A DNA stretch of 61,298 nucleotides from Oscillatoriales cyanobacterium M59_W2019_021 (lineage in GTDB: Bacteria > Cyanobacteriota > Cyanobacteriia > Cyanobacteriales > Geitlerinemataceae), in the NCBI GenBank assembly GCA_015295945.1, contig DVED01000176.1:1-61298 (forward strand), written 5' to 3'. Shown here one piece after another: positions 27,136 to 35,705 of the stretch (position 1 is the first letter of the stretch; each line of letters begins with the position of its first letter). Below the pieces are notes generated by a model, which saw only the letters and a program-made list of their open reading frames with translations, ran no database searches and was not told the DNA's origin. Made by a program: the position numbers and the translations under genes.

Positions 27136-27600
27136 GGCTCTAAGATTTGAGGAGTTCCAGCCGACAATGGCTTAGTTCTCACCTCAAAGGCAGGGGCGAT
27201 ACTCCTTCAGAGTCGCTACGTCCAAAGGACGCGCTACGCCAACGCGATCGCGCTGTCATCGATTTCATCTCCAGCGTAACCCGATCTCTTTAAAAGAGCC
27301 AAATTTTGACGTTCTTAGCGAATCAATCGCATAAATTCCCTGGTGTTGGCATCGAGATGACGCTCGTTTGAGGTAGCTCATTTATGCGACTTTTCAACTT
27401 AGGGTTCGATCGGTTATAGCTGATAAAGAGATGCAATTTTGAGGAAGACATCCTATTCAATTATTTTAAATCTGGTTCGATAATACCGCTTATTTTTTCT
27501 TGAAATTTAGTTAATAGAAAGATATAGGCTCTATGTAAAGGGTCGATCTAGGTCAATCTCTACCCGGTTGAGTCAGAGACGTTATTCGGAGGAAATCGAA
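27136..27600. other. Divergent region between two RTX genes
   Basis: 465 bases. Contains a repeat-like stretch GTCGCTACGTCCAAAGGACGCGCTACG near 27211, split here as arms CGTCC/GGACG, and a 9-base inverted repeat TCGCATAAA (27327-27335)/TTTATGCGA (27381-27389) that could be an operator between the two promoters. AT-rich 27420-27540. CGGAGGAAA ends 8 bases before 27601 and is the SD of the right gene. Confidence 0.45.
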
Positions 27601-28527
27601 ATGGGGACTTACAATGGAAATGCAGGAAATAACGACTTTACCGCTCATAAAGAGTGGGTCTTTTGGCCCTTTATCAAGGAATGGAAATCTTGGGATCTTT
27701 CCGGTCGGGATGGAGAAGATACTTTAAGAGGTGGACCTAAAAATGATACGATTGGGGGCGATCGAGGGGATGATCTCTTATTAGGAAACGACGGTGACGA
27801 TGCGATTCGAGGATCGTTAGGAAACGATATTCTTTTGGGAGGAGAAGGAAACGATAATCTCGAAGGTGGATTTGGAGCCGATTATCTTTCCGGTCAAAAT
27901 GGCAATGATGACTTGTCTGGAAGTAGTGGAGATGATTATATCGTTGGTGAAGATGGAAACGATACGGCTCGAGGCGGAAGCGGTCGAGACTTCGTATATG
28001 GCGGAAACGGACATGATGTTCTTTACGGTGATGGCACGTTCTGCGAAGGCGACACTTATGAAGTGGATGGGGATTTGAGTGCTGTTATTACGCCTTTATG
28101 CTCGGAACCGGGAGAAACAGAAAGCGATTATATCAGCGGTGGGAACGGACGAGATTGGCTTTACGGAGAATGGGGAAACGATACGCTAATTGGCGGTGCG
28201 GGTTCGGATAATCTAGAAGGTGGAGATGGGAACGATCGTCTACAAGGTTATGGCGACGATACCTCCTCTCAGTTTGACCAAATGACGGGTGGAGAAGGAG
28301 CGGATACGTTCATTTTAGGCGATGCTTTTCGTGCTTTTTCTGGATTCGCATCTATCTTGGACTTCGATTGGGCTGAAGGGGATAAAATTCAGGTTCATGG
28401 CAACCTTGAAGATTACTCGCTGACGCCCTTTTTTAATGGTGTTGTCATTAGATATCAAGGGAATGATATTGGCATGGTTGCCAATACCAATAATGTTATT
28501 CCATTCGCAGATTTTATCTTTGTCTGA
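27601..28527 (+). CDS. RTX calcium-binding repeat protein
   Basis: 308 aa from ATG 27601, chosen for its GGAGG at 27588-27592; a longer TTG frame has none. After about 45 N-terminal residues the chain is nonapeptide repeats (GNDTIGGDRGDDLLLGNDG style) to about residue 240, interrupted at about 150-180 by an insertion with two cysteines. The last 60 residues (ILDFDWAEGDKIQVHG...) form the beta-roll cap typical of secreted RTX proteins. No enzymatic domain. Likely an extracellular calcium-binding surface or matrix protein exported by type I secretion. Confidence 0.88.
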   Translation: MGTYNGNAGNNDFTAHKEWVFWPFIKEWKSWDLSGRDGEDTLRGGPKNDTIGGDRGDDLLLGNDGDDAIRGSLGNDILLGGEGNDNLEGGFGADYLSGQNGNDDLSGSSGDDYIVGEDGNDTARGGSGRDFVYGGNGHDVLYGDGTFCEGDTYEVDGDLSAVITPLCSEPGETESDYISGGNGRDWLYGEWGNDTLIGGAGSDNLEGGDGNDRLQGYGDDTSSQFDQMTGGEGADTFILGDAFRAFSGFASILDFDWAEGDKIQVHGNLEDYSLTPFFNGVVIRYQGNDIGMVANTNNVIPFADFIFV

Positions 28528-28551
28528 ATGCCAATCGAGACGATCAAGCGG

Positions 28552-29358
28552 TTACTTTAAAATAGGAACGAAATCGTAACCCGTTCCCGACTGTTGTCCG
28601 GAGACAATTTTAACCAGTTGAACGGGGGCATTGCGATCGCCCGAAGGTAGAAATTGCACCGTTCCCGACGCGCCAGATGCAGAAAAATTGGGCGATATTA
28701 AGGCTTGTTGAACCCCCGTTCGGGTGGGATCGCGTTCGATACTCCCCAGGAGTCGCTGCGCGAACGCCCCAATCAGTGCTTTGGTGGCATCGTATGCCGT
28801 TGCCGTGCGCCAGTTGACATTACCCACCCAAAGTTGCTTAGATTGGCTGACGAAGGGCGAATCGCGGTGTGCGTCGATGTGCCAGGGAACGGCAACTACC
28901 ATACCTTCTGCCGCTTCTTGCCCCACTTCCAGGGTTTTGGGAGAGTACACGTCGTCGCCTCCGAGGAGTTCCAATCGTTGCCGATTGACTTGCACCACTT
29001 GCAGGGCTTTATCGAGGGTTCCAGTATTGGCTGCCAGCATCAGCACTTTTGCACCTTGGGAGATGGTGGCTTGTTCGACACTTTTGGCAGCGCTAAAACC
29101 GGGATCGGATAAGTCAAATTCGCTGACAACCTGCCCCCCACCTATTTCTGGAGAAATATCGCCCGAAATTAAGCTTCTTTCGCCAAAACTGATGCGATCT
29201 TTGACGGCAAGGTTTCTCGCATTTTCCGTAACTGCATTTCCTCCGTTCAATTTTACGCTCGAGCGCCCAAAAAACCACCAAGCCCCAATTCCCAGCAATC
29301 CTAACGTAATCAGGAGGGTTAAAGCTAAAACTAGAGTCTCTTTTTTCTGTTGGGACAT
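28552..29358 (-). CDS. ABC-type substrate-binding protein with internal deletion
   Basis: 268 aa. An N-terminal membrane anchor lies at about 10-31. After it the chain reads RISFGERSLISGDISPE and passes straight into GGQVVSEFDLSDPGFSAAKSV, then LLGGDDVYSPKTLEVG and NWRTATAYDATKAL. In the homologues I recall, these two blocks are separated by roughly 170-190 residues that form the first lobe of the periplasmic-binding (branched-chain amino acid type) fold. So this copy keeps only the second lobe, in frame and with no stop. It probably cannot bind ligand normally. Calling it a pseudogene is premature because the frame is intact. Confidence 0.7.
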   Translation of the reverse strand: MSQQKKETLVLALTLLITLGLLGIGAWWFFGRSSVKLNGGNAVTENARNLAVKDRISFGERSLISGDISPEIGGGQVVSEFDLSDPGFSAAKSVEQATISQGAKVLMLAANTGTLDKALQVVQVNRQRLELLGGDDVYSPKTLEVGQEAAEGMVVAVPWHIDAHRDSPFVSQSKQLWVGNVNWRTATAYDATKALIGAFAQRLLGSIERDPTRTGVQQALISPNFSASGASGTVQFLPSGDRNAPVQLVKIVSGQQSGTGYDFVPILK

Positions 29359-29466
29359 GGCTTTTATCTCAAGGTTTTCAAAACAAAAAAATCAAATACT
29401 TTAATAAGGTGTTTTACTTATACAAAGAGTTAATGCTTGTAATTTTAAGTTAATTATATAAAAACT

Positions 29467-30087
29467 TTATGATTGAGGATTACTTTGTGATTGCTCGATC
29501 ATCCAAACTAAAATACCTAAGATTGTGGCAACAGGAGGTAGCGAATAGTCAGTTAAATCGATCGTGACTGTTTTTTCTTCCAATTTCAAAAAACGCCATT
29601 GCGTTCCACTGGTCACACTTCCATAAATGACTGAAACGGGATTTTGATGGGCTTCATTAAATCGCTGAGCCGCAACCATTTCGGCGATACACTGACCCAT
29701 TCCCGATTTGATATCGGCTTTCTTGGCTTCTACGATCGCAATGGCTGGCGCTTCGATTTCTAAAATTTCTGGAGAACGGCTAATCAGAAAATCACACATT
29801 CCGTTCAATCCCACAGATTCATCCACCGTAAAATCTTCACCTGAAAAGATACTAATTTGATGCTTTAAAATTCGTCTAGTTTCCAGTAAAATGGGATATA
29901 TAATTCCTTCAGAACGGGCTTTTTCGCTTGCCGAGGCAACTAAAGGAAGGCTTTCTGCTAAATAAGCTTTTAAAATTTCGGAGGGTTGAATCGGTTCGAT
30001 TTGAGGCAGAAAATGACTGACTTCTCGGGTGGTGAGATTGAAAGCTTGCTTGGCTTTGCCGATCGTGGTAAATTGACTGTATGGCAT
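29467..30087 (-). CDS. PD-(D/E)XK nuclease-like hypothetical protein
   Basis: 206 aa from ATG 30087, with GAGGAG upstream; the longer TTG start would sit too close to that SD. The central region has GMCDFLISRSPEILEIEAPAIAIVEAKK, split here as GMCDFLIS (about 94-101) and IVEAKKADIKSGMGQC (about 117-132). An Asp followed after a strand by ExK is the signature of PD-(D/E)XK folds. Similar stand-alone proteins are common in cyanobacteria and in restriction-like settings. No partner methylase is adjacent. Activity is inferred. Confidence 0.65.
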   Translation of the reverse strand: MPYSQFTTIGKAKQAFNLTTREVSHFLPQIEPIQPSEILKAYLAESLPLVASASEKARSEGIIYPILLETRRILKHQISIFSGEDFTVDESVGLNGMCDFLISRSPEILEIEAPAIAIVEAKKADIKSGMGQCIAEMVAAQRFNEAHQNPVSVIYGSVTSGTQWRFLKLEEKTVTIDLTDYSLPPVATILGILVWMIEQSQSNPQS

Positions 30088-30168
30088 GAAATGCAACTCT
30101 CCTCATCTCGAACATTTTATTATTATCGGACGATCGCTATTTTATCGATCGCAGCCTATGTTATCTCT

Positions 30169-32073
30169 CTACAGCCTCACAACTTCCTTCCGATACTGCA
30201 ACTCCAAATAAATTAACAGCGCGTTGATATCTGCCGGATTGACACCGCCAATTCGAGATGCTTGACCGATCGTTGCCGGACGAATTTTGGAGAGTTTTTC
30301 TCGCGATTCTTTGGATAGGGTGGTAATATTATCGTAGTTTAAATCCGCAGGGAGTGGACGATTGGCTTCCCTGGAAATTTGGTCGATTTGACTTTGCTGG
30401 CGCTGGAGATAACCAGAGTATTTGATATCAATTTCCGCACCTTCGCGTTCGGCAAGATTTAACTCCGAATTGCTCAATCCGTAGCGATCGAGATCGGTAT
30501 AATGAAATCCCGGACGGCGCAACAAATCGGCAAGGGTAATCGAACCCTTAATTTTCTGCTGGGTATCGCTAGCAATTTGCACGCCAACTTCCTCGCGTTC
30601 CTTCACTCGCGTAGCGTACAACCGTTCTTTTTCGGCGGCAATATTTTCCTGTTTTCGCTGGAACAATTGCCAGCGGCGATCGTCGATTAACCCGATTTCT
30701 CGTCCCAACGGGGTCAGGCGACGATCGGCATTATCCGATCGCAATACCAATCGATATTCCGATCGCGAAGTTAGCATTCGATAGGGTTCTCGCAACTCCT
30801 TCGTACACAAATCATCGATCAGCGTACCAATGTAACTTTCCTCCCGAGGGAACACCAACATCGAGGTATTGCGAACGAATCGCGCCGCATTAATTCCCGC
30901 GACCAATCCCTGCGCCGCCGCTTCTTCGTATCCCGTCGTGCCGTTAATTTGACCCGCACAAAATAGCCCTTCAATCTTTTTGGTCATCAACGTGGGATAA
31001 CACTGCGTAGCGGGTAAATAATCGTATTCCACCGCATAGGCAGGACGCAACATCACGCACTTTTCCAATCCGGGGAGCGATCGCAACATCTGCAATTGCA
31101 AGTTTTCCGGCAATCCCGTCGAAAACCCTTGAATGTACAATTCCGGGATATCTCGTCCTTCCGGTTCGATAAAAATTTGGTGGCTTTCTTTATCGGCAAA
31201 TCGAACGATTTTATCCTCAATACTCGGACAATACCGCGGACCTTTGGCATCCACCCAACCGCCGTAAACGGGAGATAAATGCAAGTTATCCCGAATGATT
31301 TTATGAGTTTCGGCAGTGGTTCGCGTCAGATAGCAATTCATCTGTTCCCGTTCCACCCACGCTTCGGGATCGAAACTGAACCAACGGACTTCTGGGTCTG
31401 GTGGTTGAGGTTCCAAGACGCTAAAATCAACGGAACGTTTGTCCACTCGCGCTGGCGTTCCCGTTTTCAGGCGATCGGTTTCAAACCCCAAACGCTGCAA
31501 GGTTTCCGTCAGTCCCACCGCCGCAAATTCTCCGGCACGTCCCGCTTGCATCGACTTATTGCCCACCCAAATAATGCCGCCGAGAAACGTCCCCGTGGTG
31601 AGAATAACTGCCTTGCATTGAAACGCCACGCCGAAGTAAGTTTCAACGCCTATCACTTCGTCATTTTTGCCCAACACCAAATCCGTCACCATCCCCTCGC
31701 GAACGGATAGGTTGTCCTGATTTTCCACGATTTGCTTCATGACGGCAGCGTACTCGCGTTTGTCCGTCTGCGCCCGCAACGCCCACACTGCCGGACCGCG
31801 GGAGGCGTTCAGCACCCGCTTTTGCAGGTAAGTCCGATCTGCCATTTTGCCGATTTCGCCGCCGAGAGCGTCCACCTCATGAACGAGTTGGGACTTGGCA
31901 GGCGCACCCACGGCAGGATTGCACGGTTGCCACGCAATTTTATCCAAGTTCAGCGTCAGCAACAGGGTCTTACAACCCAATCGCGCCGTTGCCAATGCCG
32001 CATCGCATCCGGCGTGTCCGGCACCGACGACAACAACATCAAATTCGTCTTGGAATTCTACGGGTGGGGTCAT
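30169..32073 (-). CDS. mnmG: tRNA uridine 5-carboxymethylaminomethyl modification enzyme MnmG
   Basis: 634 aa, the usual length. The FAD-binding Rossmann motif is [17 protein letters not shown] at about 11-27. [28 protein letters not shown] follows, in two conserved parts ([15 protein letters not shown] and [11 protein letters not shown]). [21 protein letters not shown] sits near 375-395. The C-terminal helical domain ([12 protein letters not shown]) contacts the partner MnmE. With MnmE and folate it installs cmnm5 on U34 of tRNAs reading NNA/NNG codons. MnmE is not in the window. Confidence 0.97.
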   Translation of the reverse strand: MTPPVEFQDEFDVVVVGAGHAGCDAALATARLGCKTLLLTLNLDKIAWQPCNPAVGAPAKSQLVHEVDALGGEIGKMADRTYLQKRVLNASRGPAVWALRAQTDKREYAAVMKQIVENQDNLSVREGMVTDLVLGKNDEVIGVETYFGVAFQCKAVILTTGTFLGGIIWVGNKSMQAGRAGEFAAVGLTETLQRLGFETDRLKTGTPARVDKRSVDFSVLEPQPPDPEVRWFSFDPEAWVEREQMNCYLTRTTAETHKIIRDNLHLSPVYGGWVDAKGPRYCPSIEDKIVRFADKESHQIFIEPEGRDIPELYIQGFSTGLPENLQLQMLRSLPGLEKCVMLRPAYAVEYDYLPATQCYPTLMTKKIEGLFCAGQINGTTGYEEAAAQGLVAGINAARFVRNTSMLVFPREESYIGTLIDDLCTKELREPYRMLTSRSEYRLVLRSDNADRRLTPLGREIGLIDDRRWQLFQRKQENIAAEKERLYATRVKEREEVGVQIASDTQQKIKGSITLADLLRRPGFHYTDLDRYGLSNSELNLAEREGAEIDIKYSGYLQRQQSQIDQISREANRPLPADLNYDNITTLSKESREKLSKIRPATIGQASRIGGVNPADINALLIYLELQYRKEVVRL

Positions 32074-32756
32074 GAGATGAGGGACAAAGGGCGATGGAAA
32101 ATTCGACGATCGATCGGAAAATCCAAGAGAGGAAAGGTTGGGAAATGGTTTCTGGAATCCTTCGATCGAGTTGGATTCCTATATTTGGATTTCTATATAT
32201 TGTAGCGGTTCTCCGACTCAATCGAATCGAGGGGTGTTCGCACGAGTTCCGCAGGGAGAAATTGAGGAAATTTGGGTCGGTGTATCGGTTGTCGATGAAG
32301 ATCGATCGGTTGGGGAGCGGATCGTGGCACTGTCCCATCCGGTTGACGATCGCCGCGAATGGCAAGTTACAACCGAAGAAGGGGTGGCACAAAAAAACCG
32401 TAGCGCCATTGGGCGATCGCGCCGACGGTGGGAGCGATCTGACCTCCCCAACAGAGAGCGAAATCCGTAAAACCACGGAGGTATTTGCAAAGATATGATA
32501 AATTAGATCGGTATTTTTTTAAAGATTGAGTAAAATACAAGCTCAAACTAGCGTCAAATCAAGATAACCTTTGTTAGATTGGACGCGATCGAAATTCTAG
32601 ATAAAACTCGATCGTCTCGGATACGTATCTCAACTTTTAAATTGAAAAAATCAAGTCTGTAATCGATTCCCGACTATCTCACTTTGATTCCGCATCGAAT
32701 CGAATTGAAGATCGAAAAGTGCTCTACCAAACGATTTGACGAGTCCATCAATCTAA
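32074..32756. other. 683-base divergent region upstream of mnmG and a glycosyltransferase
   Basis: The first 400 bases contain overlapping frames on both strands, of which one (+ strand, listed separately) looks faintly protein-like. The last 250 bases, after 32500, are AT-rich and likely promoter DNA for the glycosyltransferase. No RNA gene or repeat family recognised. Confidence 0.5.
32138..32470 (+). CDS. Doubtful small gene or gene remnant
   Basis: 110 codons. The middle (about residues 34-85, [20 protein letters not shown] then [20 protein letters not shown]) has a protein-like composition with alternating hydrophobic and charged residues, while the first 30 and last 20 codons look like non-coding sequence. 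A GTG at 32234 may be a truer start. No SD and no recognised family. Could be a decayed fragment. Confidence 0.25.
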   Translation: MGNGFWNPSIELDSYIWISIYCSGSPTQSNRGVFARVPQGEIEEIWVGVSVVDEDRSVGERIVALSHPVDDRREWQVTTEEGVAQKNRSAIGRSRRRWERSDLPNRERNP

Positions 32757-34157
32757 ATGCGTATGTCTTACCTCACAGATCCCCGAGTCTTAATTGTTGC
32801 CGAGCACGCTTCTCTCAAATATGGGGGTGAAGCAGCCCTTCCTTTACACTATTTTCGCGTTCTCCGCCGTCGGGGCATTGACGTTCGACTCATCGTTCAC
32901 GAAAGAACGAAACTAGAACTTCAATCTTTATTTTCTAACGATCTAGACCGCATTTATTTTGTGGAAGGAAAACCCTGGAAACGCTTTTTAGTTAAACTGC
33001 AACAGAAACTTCCCCATCGGTTGGCTTGCTTCTCTTTCGGTACGATGTTGCGACTCTCCAATCAACTCGAACAGCGGCGCATCGCGCGACAAATCATGCA
33101 AAAACATCGGATTGACATCATCCACCAACCGATGCCCGTTTCTCCCAAAGAACCGTCGTTAATGTTCGATTTGGGCGTTCCCGTCGCCATCGGTCCGATG
33201 AATGGTGGCATCGACTATCCTCCGGCTTTCCGTCACCGAGAAAGTCGATGGGTGAGTCTCAGTTTGCAAATCGGTCGCCTGTTTGCCAATGGGGTCAATC
33301 GGTTAATTCCGGGGAAACGCCACGCCCAAATTTTACTGGTTGCCAATCAGCGTACCAAAGCGGCACTGCCCAAAGGCATCAGCGGCAAAACGATCGAACT
33401 GGTCGAAAATGGCGTAGATTTCTCGACTTGGCAATCTACTTTTAAAAAGGATTTTGCTGACTCGAAAGCCATACCGCACCGCAACGCAACGTCCCAAAAC
33501 CCCATTCGATTTGTTTATGTCGGTCGCTTGGTCGATTGGAAAGGGGTAGATTTACTCTTGCCTGCCTTCAAACAAGTTGCCAAGCAGTTACCCGCGACTT
33601 TAGAAATTATTGGCGATGGGGTGCACAAAGCCGCATTGGAAGCCCAAGCGCGATCGTTAGGATTAATGGAAGATCGCGAAGGAAACTCGACCGCAGAGGA
33701 GGGAAATCTCCGAGGAAGCGTCCGTTTTTCCGGTTGGCAATCTCCTACTAACTGCGCCCAACGCTTGCACGAGTCCGATGCTTTAGTTTTGCCCAGTTTG
33801 ATGGAATGCGGCGGAGCAGTTGTCCTCGAAGCAATGGCGATGGGATTGCCCGTTATTGCTACCAACTGGGGCGGACCTGCGGATTATCTCGATGAGTCCT
33901 GCGGCATTCTCGTCGATCCCACATCTCCAGAGGAGTTTGTCGGGGGTTTAGCCGCCGCGATGACCAAGCTAGCACTTTCTCCAGAGTTGCGTCAGGCGAT
34001 GGGACGCGCTGCCCGTCAGCGAGTCCGCCAGCACTTCGATTGGGAGGTGAAAGCTGATAAAATTCTGCAAATCTATCAAATGGCGATCGACGATCCCTCC
34101 CAATGTTCCGTGGAACAAGCTGTAACATTACAACAGCAACCCAGTTTCTCGACTTAG
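32757..34157 (+). CDS. Family 4 glycosyltransferase (GT-B fold)
   Basis: 466 aa. The N-terminal acceptor half starts with VLIVAEHASLKYGGEAALPLHYF, i.e. VLIVAEH then a GGEAALP loop. The C-terminal half has VYVGRLVDWKGVDLLLPAF, SDALVLPSLMECGGAVVLEAMAMGLPVI (with the E-x7-E motif of GT4 enzymes) and WGGPADYL. It transfers a sugar from a nucleotide donor, probably in exopolysaccharide or glycolipid synthesis at the cytoplasmic membrane face. Two Met codons (32757 and 32763) are possible starts. It stands alone. Confidence 0.92.
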   Translation: MRMSYLTDPRVLIVAEHASLKYGGEAALPLHYFRVLRRRGIDVRLIVHERTKLELQSLFSNDLDRIYFVEGKPWKRFLVKLQQKLPHRLACFSFGTMLRLSNQLEQRRIARQIMQKHRIDIIHQPMPVSPKEPSLMFDLGVPVAIGPMNGGIDYPPAFRHRESRWVSLSLQIGRLFANGVNRLIPGKRHAQILLVANQRTKAALPKGISGKTIELVENGVDFSTWQSTFKKDFADSKAIPHRNATSQNPIRFVYVGRLVDWKGVDLLLPAFKQVAKQLPATLEIIGDGVHKAALEAQARSLGLMEDREGNSTAEEGNLRGSVRFSGWQSPTNCAQRLHESDALVLPSLMECGGAVVLEAMAMGLPVIATNWGGPADYLDESCGILVDPTSPEEFVGGLAAAMTKLALSPELRQAMGRAARQRVRQHFDWEVKADKILQIYQMAIDDPSQCSVEQAVTLQQQPSFST

Positions 34158-34320
34158 GGGTGTTAGTGGGTAGGGTGTGTTGAGCGAAACGCACCGTTAC
34201 CCATTATCAAGTAATAAGTAATAAGTAATACGTAATACGTAATACGTGGGAATTGGGTTGTTAAAACTGTAGGGTGTGTTGAGCGAAACGTACCATTACC
34301 AATTACCAATTACCAGCCTT
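34158..34320. repeat. Duplicated GTAGGGTGTGTTGAGCGAAA repeat with tandem TAATACG units
   Basis: GTAGGGTGTGTTGAGCGAAA occurs at 34169-34188 (as GTAGGGTG..., plus CG) and 34268-34287, 99 bases apart. Between them are TAAGTAATAAGTAATACG and TAATACGTAATACG tandem units, and after the second copy ACCATTACCAATTACCAATTACC. The GGTGTGTTGAGCGAAACG word is a dispersed repeat in many cyanobacterial genomes. Confidence 0.7.
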
Positions 34321-34375
34321 CACCAGAAACCGTCTTATCCCGTACTAACGTTTCAGGACTTCTAACAGCAGAAAA

Positions 34376-34408
34376 ACCCGCGACGGATGCCAGTGTCGCG
34401 GGTCAAAA
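34376..34408 (-). terminator. Terminator of the PEP-CTERM gene
   Basis: On the minus strand ACCCGCGAC (34403-34395) pairs with GTCGCGGGT (34384-34376) around a 10-base loop and is followed by TTTTTC (34377-34371 region). It lies about 90 bases past the stop codon of the gene at 34493. Confidence 0.75.
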
Positions 34409-34492
34409 TTAGAGCTATTGTTTGAACTTTAGATTACAGAAAAATTAAGATCGATTTACGAGTAGATATGCCTGATAGCAACGCAGTCAAAC

Positions 34493-35251
34493 CTAGTTGA
34501 CTTCGGGTTCTGGGCGGCGGCGCAAGCGAGATAAACCGAAAGCGGTCGCACCCAGTAAAGCAGCAGTTGTAGAAGGTTCGGGAACATCTTGAGAAACTGG
34601 GGGCTGCAAATTGGCTTTACCGATATCGATCGCGACGACCACATCGTTATAATCTTTGTCACCGCCACGCACTAAGTCTTCCCAAGCTAACACGAGATAG
34701 TCCTCATATTCGTACGCCATGACGTGCTGCAATCCGTCTTTATTCTTGGCAGTATCCGTAGACCAACGAGTGGAATTAGACTTGAGGAAACCATTGGCGT
34801 TCAACCAAAAGTCAAGGGTGCTTCCTGCCTTCACCGTGCCTAAGCTGACGGAATCACCTGCGGTCAAACCGCCTTTGTCGATCGTGCTAGAACCGATTTC
34901 GGGATTTTTGTATCCTTTAAAGGTAGAACAGGAGTCAGTTAAGCAGGTAATATCATCAAATAAGACGGTATCGTCCATGGTTGTCGTTCCGGTGACGGTG
35001 ACACCCAGTTGGTTCCGGAATGACGCACCTTCGCTGAGGAAGTGGACTTTGACTTCGTGGTCGTAATTTAACGTGAGCTTAGCGGGATCGAGTTGGAAAA
35101 TATTGACTTTTTCCGGATCGATCGCTTGACGCTCTTTGTGAATGAAAGATTGAAACGCACTGGGATCGAAGGCCAATGCGGGATTTGCAGCTAATAGAAA
35201 TCCCGCAATGCTCGTTGCACCAGTGAGTAGCTTGGATGTAGAGATGCTCAT
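34493..35251 (-). CDS. PEP-CTERM protein with DUF4114-like domain
   Basis: 252 aa. A signal peptide with cleavage near ALA-FD (about residue 28) begins the chain. A beta-rich domain (about 130-215, ending YLVLAWEDLVRGGDKDYNDVVV) matches DUF4114, which carries acidic, probably Ca2+-binding residues. The C-terminus is a full sorting signal: VPEPSTTAALLG, a hydrophobic helix, then RLRRRPE. Exosortase would cut at PEP and pass the protein to the surface or extracellular matrix. No exosortase gene is in the window. A good terminator follows. Confidence 0.92.
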   Translation of the reverse strand: MSISTSKLLTGATSIAGFLLAANPALAFDPSAFQSFIHKERQAIDPEKVNIFQLDPAKLTLNYDHEVKVHFLSEGASFRNQLGVTVTGTTTMDDTVLFDDITCLTDSCSTFKGYKNPEIGSSTIDKGGLTAGDSVSLGTVKAGSTLDFWLNANGFLKSNSTRWSTDTAKNKDGLQHVMAYEYEDYLVLAWEDLVRGGDKDYNDVVVAIDIGKANLQPPVSQDVPEPSTTAALLGATAFGLSRLRRRPEPEVN

Positions 35252-35705
35252 CGTTCGTACTCGTCTCTTGGGTCAGGTCTATAAACTAGGGCTTGTTCCC
35301 AACCTATTGAATTTCAAGGCTGAGTGTCCACAATTTTCACAATAGTTTATCGAGCTTTTATTAGAATGAGAGTGCTATATAAAATTTACGATCGCCTTCA
35401 GATCTCGATCGCACCATCGAGAGATCTCGATCGCACCCATTATCATGCATTTAATGTTACTCGCGTTAGGGGGTATGCGATCGCTCGACGAGTCGAGCGA
35501 TGGAGTTTTTTGGTAAATAAAACTATAATTTAGCCCCTATATCCTTCGCGATCGGTGGATATTGTAGCGTTTTTTAGATGCCGACACTTTCATTTTAGTT
35601 TGAATTATGGCGATTTTGGTTTGCTAAGATTTGTAATTCGCCGATCTATTTTTGGTAATATTTACTATATCAGAGATAGCTCGATCGTTGCGAGAGGATA
35701 AAATT
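35252..35705. other. Divergent region upstream of the PEP-CTERM gene and NAD operon
   Basis: 454 bases. Holds a 16-base direct repeat (listed) and AT-rich DNA from 35520 to 35700, just upstream of pncB, where the operon promoter and any NrtR operator should be. I see no convincing long palindrome; GGCGA (35610)...TCGCC (35639) is the only weak inverted pair. A 69-codon + frame here is not supported. Confidence 0.45.
35400..35437. repeat. 16-base direct repeat AGATCTCGATCGCACC x2
   Basis: Copies at 35400-35415 and 35422-35437, start-to-start spacing 22 bases (two helical turns), upstream of the PEP-CTERM gene (about 150 bases) and of pncB (about 270 bases). Could be tandem sites for a regulator. 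Confidence 0.55.

Noticed and set aside
32039-32498. Several overlapping frames on both strands upstream of mnmG
   Set aside because: They are mutual shadows with arginine- or serine-rich composition; only one segment (32138-32470, + strand) had a protein-like pattern and it is listed as doubtful.
35324-35533. 69-codon + strand frame
   Set aside because: Includes the 16-base direct repeat and lacks start signals or similarity to anything I know.
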